From contig NZ_JABULX010000018.1 in NCBI RefSeq assembly GCF_013328345.1, positions 20,111 to 84,110 on the forward strand: DNA of 64,000 nucleotides, in the 5' to 3' direction. Every line of letters starts with the position of its first letter. The first letter of the stretch is position 1. Below are positions 63,927 to 64,000 of the stretch, in pieces. The position numbers and the translations under genes were made by a program. Under the pieces are notes generated by a model. That model was not told the DNA's origin. It ran no database searches and saw nothing but the letters and a program-made list of their open reading frames with translations. Origin of the DNA: Marinifaba aquimaris. Lineage in GTDB: Bacteria; Pseudomonadota; Gammaproteobacteria; Enterobacterales; Alteromonadaceae.

Positions 63927-64000
63927 GAGTGGTAGTTCAGTTGGTTAGAATACCGGCCTGTCACGCCGGGGGTCGCGGGTTCGAGTCCCGTCCACTCCGC
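63927..64000 (+). tRNA. tRNA-Asp (GTC), cut by the window end
   Basis: The acceptor GGAGTGG pairs with CCACTCC, and the anticodon loop CTGTCAC gives GTC. The T-loop is GTTCGAGTC. The window ends after G73 and the first C of the CCA, so only the last two bases are missing. Confidence 0.95.

Overview
The window comes from an AT-rich chromosome of a marine gammaproteobacterium, most likely of the order Alteromonadales (Colwelliaceae/Alteromonadaceae-like). This is inferred from gene content: a complete Na+-NQR operon, a Na+-pumping oxaloacetate decarboxylase, a TRAP 2-oxoacid transporter, FabV in the enoyl reductase role, the divergent rnhA/dnaQ pair followed by a TIGR03503-type gene and tRNA-Asp, a one-piece hybrid two-component sensor/AraC regulator, and PEP-CTERM-type genes. 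I see no phage, insertion sequence, plasmid gene or CRISPR array. The gene layout looks like ordinary chromosome.

Layout. 1-2.3 kb: the 3' end of a DUF4105-like envelope protein, an alpha/beta-hydrolase lipoprotein, then a tRNA operon (Ser-GCT plus four identical Arg-ACG genes in a perfect 106-bp tandem array). 2.6-5.9 kb: oadGAB. 6-10.9 kb: an AmpG-like permease with a coupled 60-residue membrane protein, a periplasmic cyclophilin, rlmG, alkB and bolA. 11-16.2 kb: a TRAP operon (Q, M, a PilZ gene, P), then fabV. 16.5-22.3 kb: nqrABCDEF. 22.4-28.4 kb: a 1349-residue hybrid sensor regulator, a CsgG-like/peptidoglycan-binding lipoprotein and a DUF3087 gene. 28.7-33.3 kb: a GldA/F/G-like ABC system plus DUF4340. 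33.7-37.7 kb: a choice-of-anchor-A protein with a PEP-CTERM-like tail and a 917-residue TPR protein resembling PrsT. 37.8-50.1 kb, all on the minus strand except one small gene: a 5'-nucleotidase lipoprotein, an unknown protein with an internal duplication, an inner-membrane PstS/OmpA chimera, an EF-hand protein, PhoX, a beta-propeller phytase and a TonB-dependent receptor. 50.4-55.9 kb: a degenerate GGDEF protein coupled to an AraC regulator, an unknown membrane-anchored protein, a small soluble histidine kinase, cysB and a CoA-type Nudix hydrolase. 55.9-59.2 kb: pabB and a class I fumarase. 59.2-60.9 kb: a tightly overlapping operon DUF4177 - yidD - TM2 - M48 protease. 61-64 kb: rnhA, dnaQ, a TIGR03503-type gene and tRNA-Asp cut by the window edge.

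Three themes link neighbours. First, sodium bioenergetics: OadGAB and NQR both export Na+, and the TRAP importer between them is of a Na+-driven class. Second, organic phosphorus: outer-membrane receptor, phytase and PhoX form one gene string, with a 5'-nucleotidase and a PstS-like protein close by. Third, cyclic-di-GMP reception: a PilZ protein sits inside the TRAP operon, and a GGDEF protein with a broken active site but an intact I-site motif overlaps an AraC regulator. Two perfect CRP-type palindromes (TGTGA-N6-TCACA) lie upstream of the PrsT-like gene and in the divergent region by the PstS/OmpA gene. All functional statements rest on motif and family recognition by eye. No database search was run.
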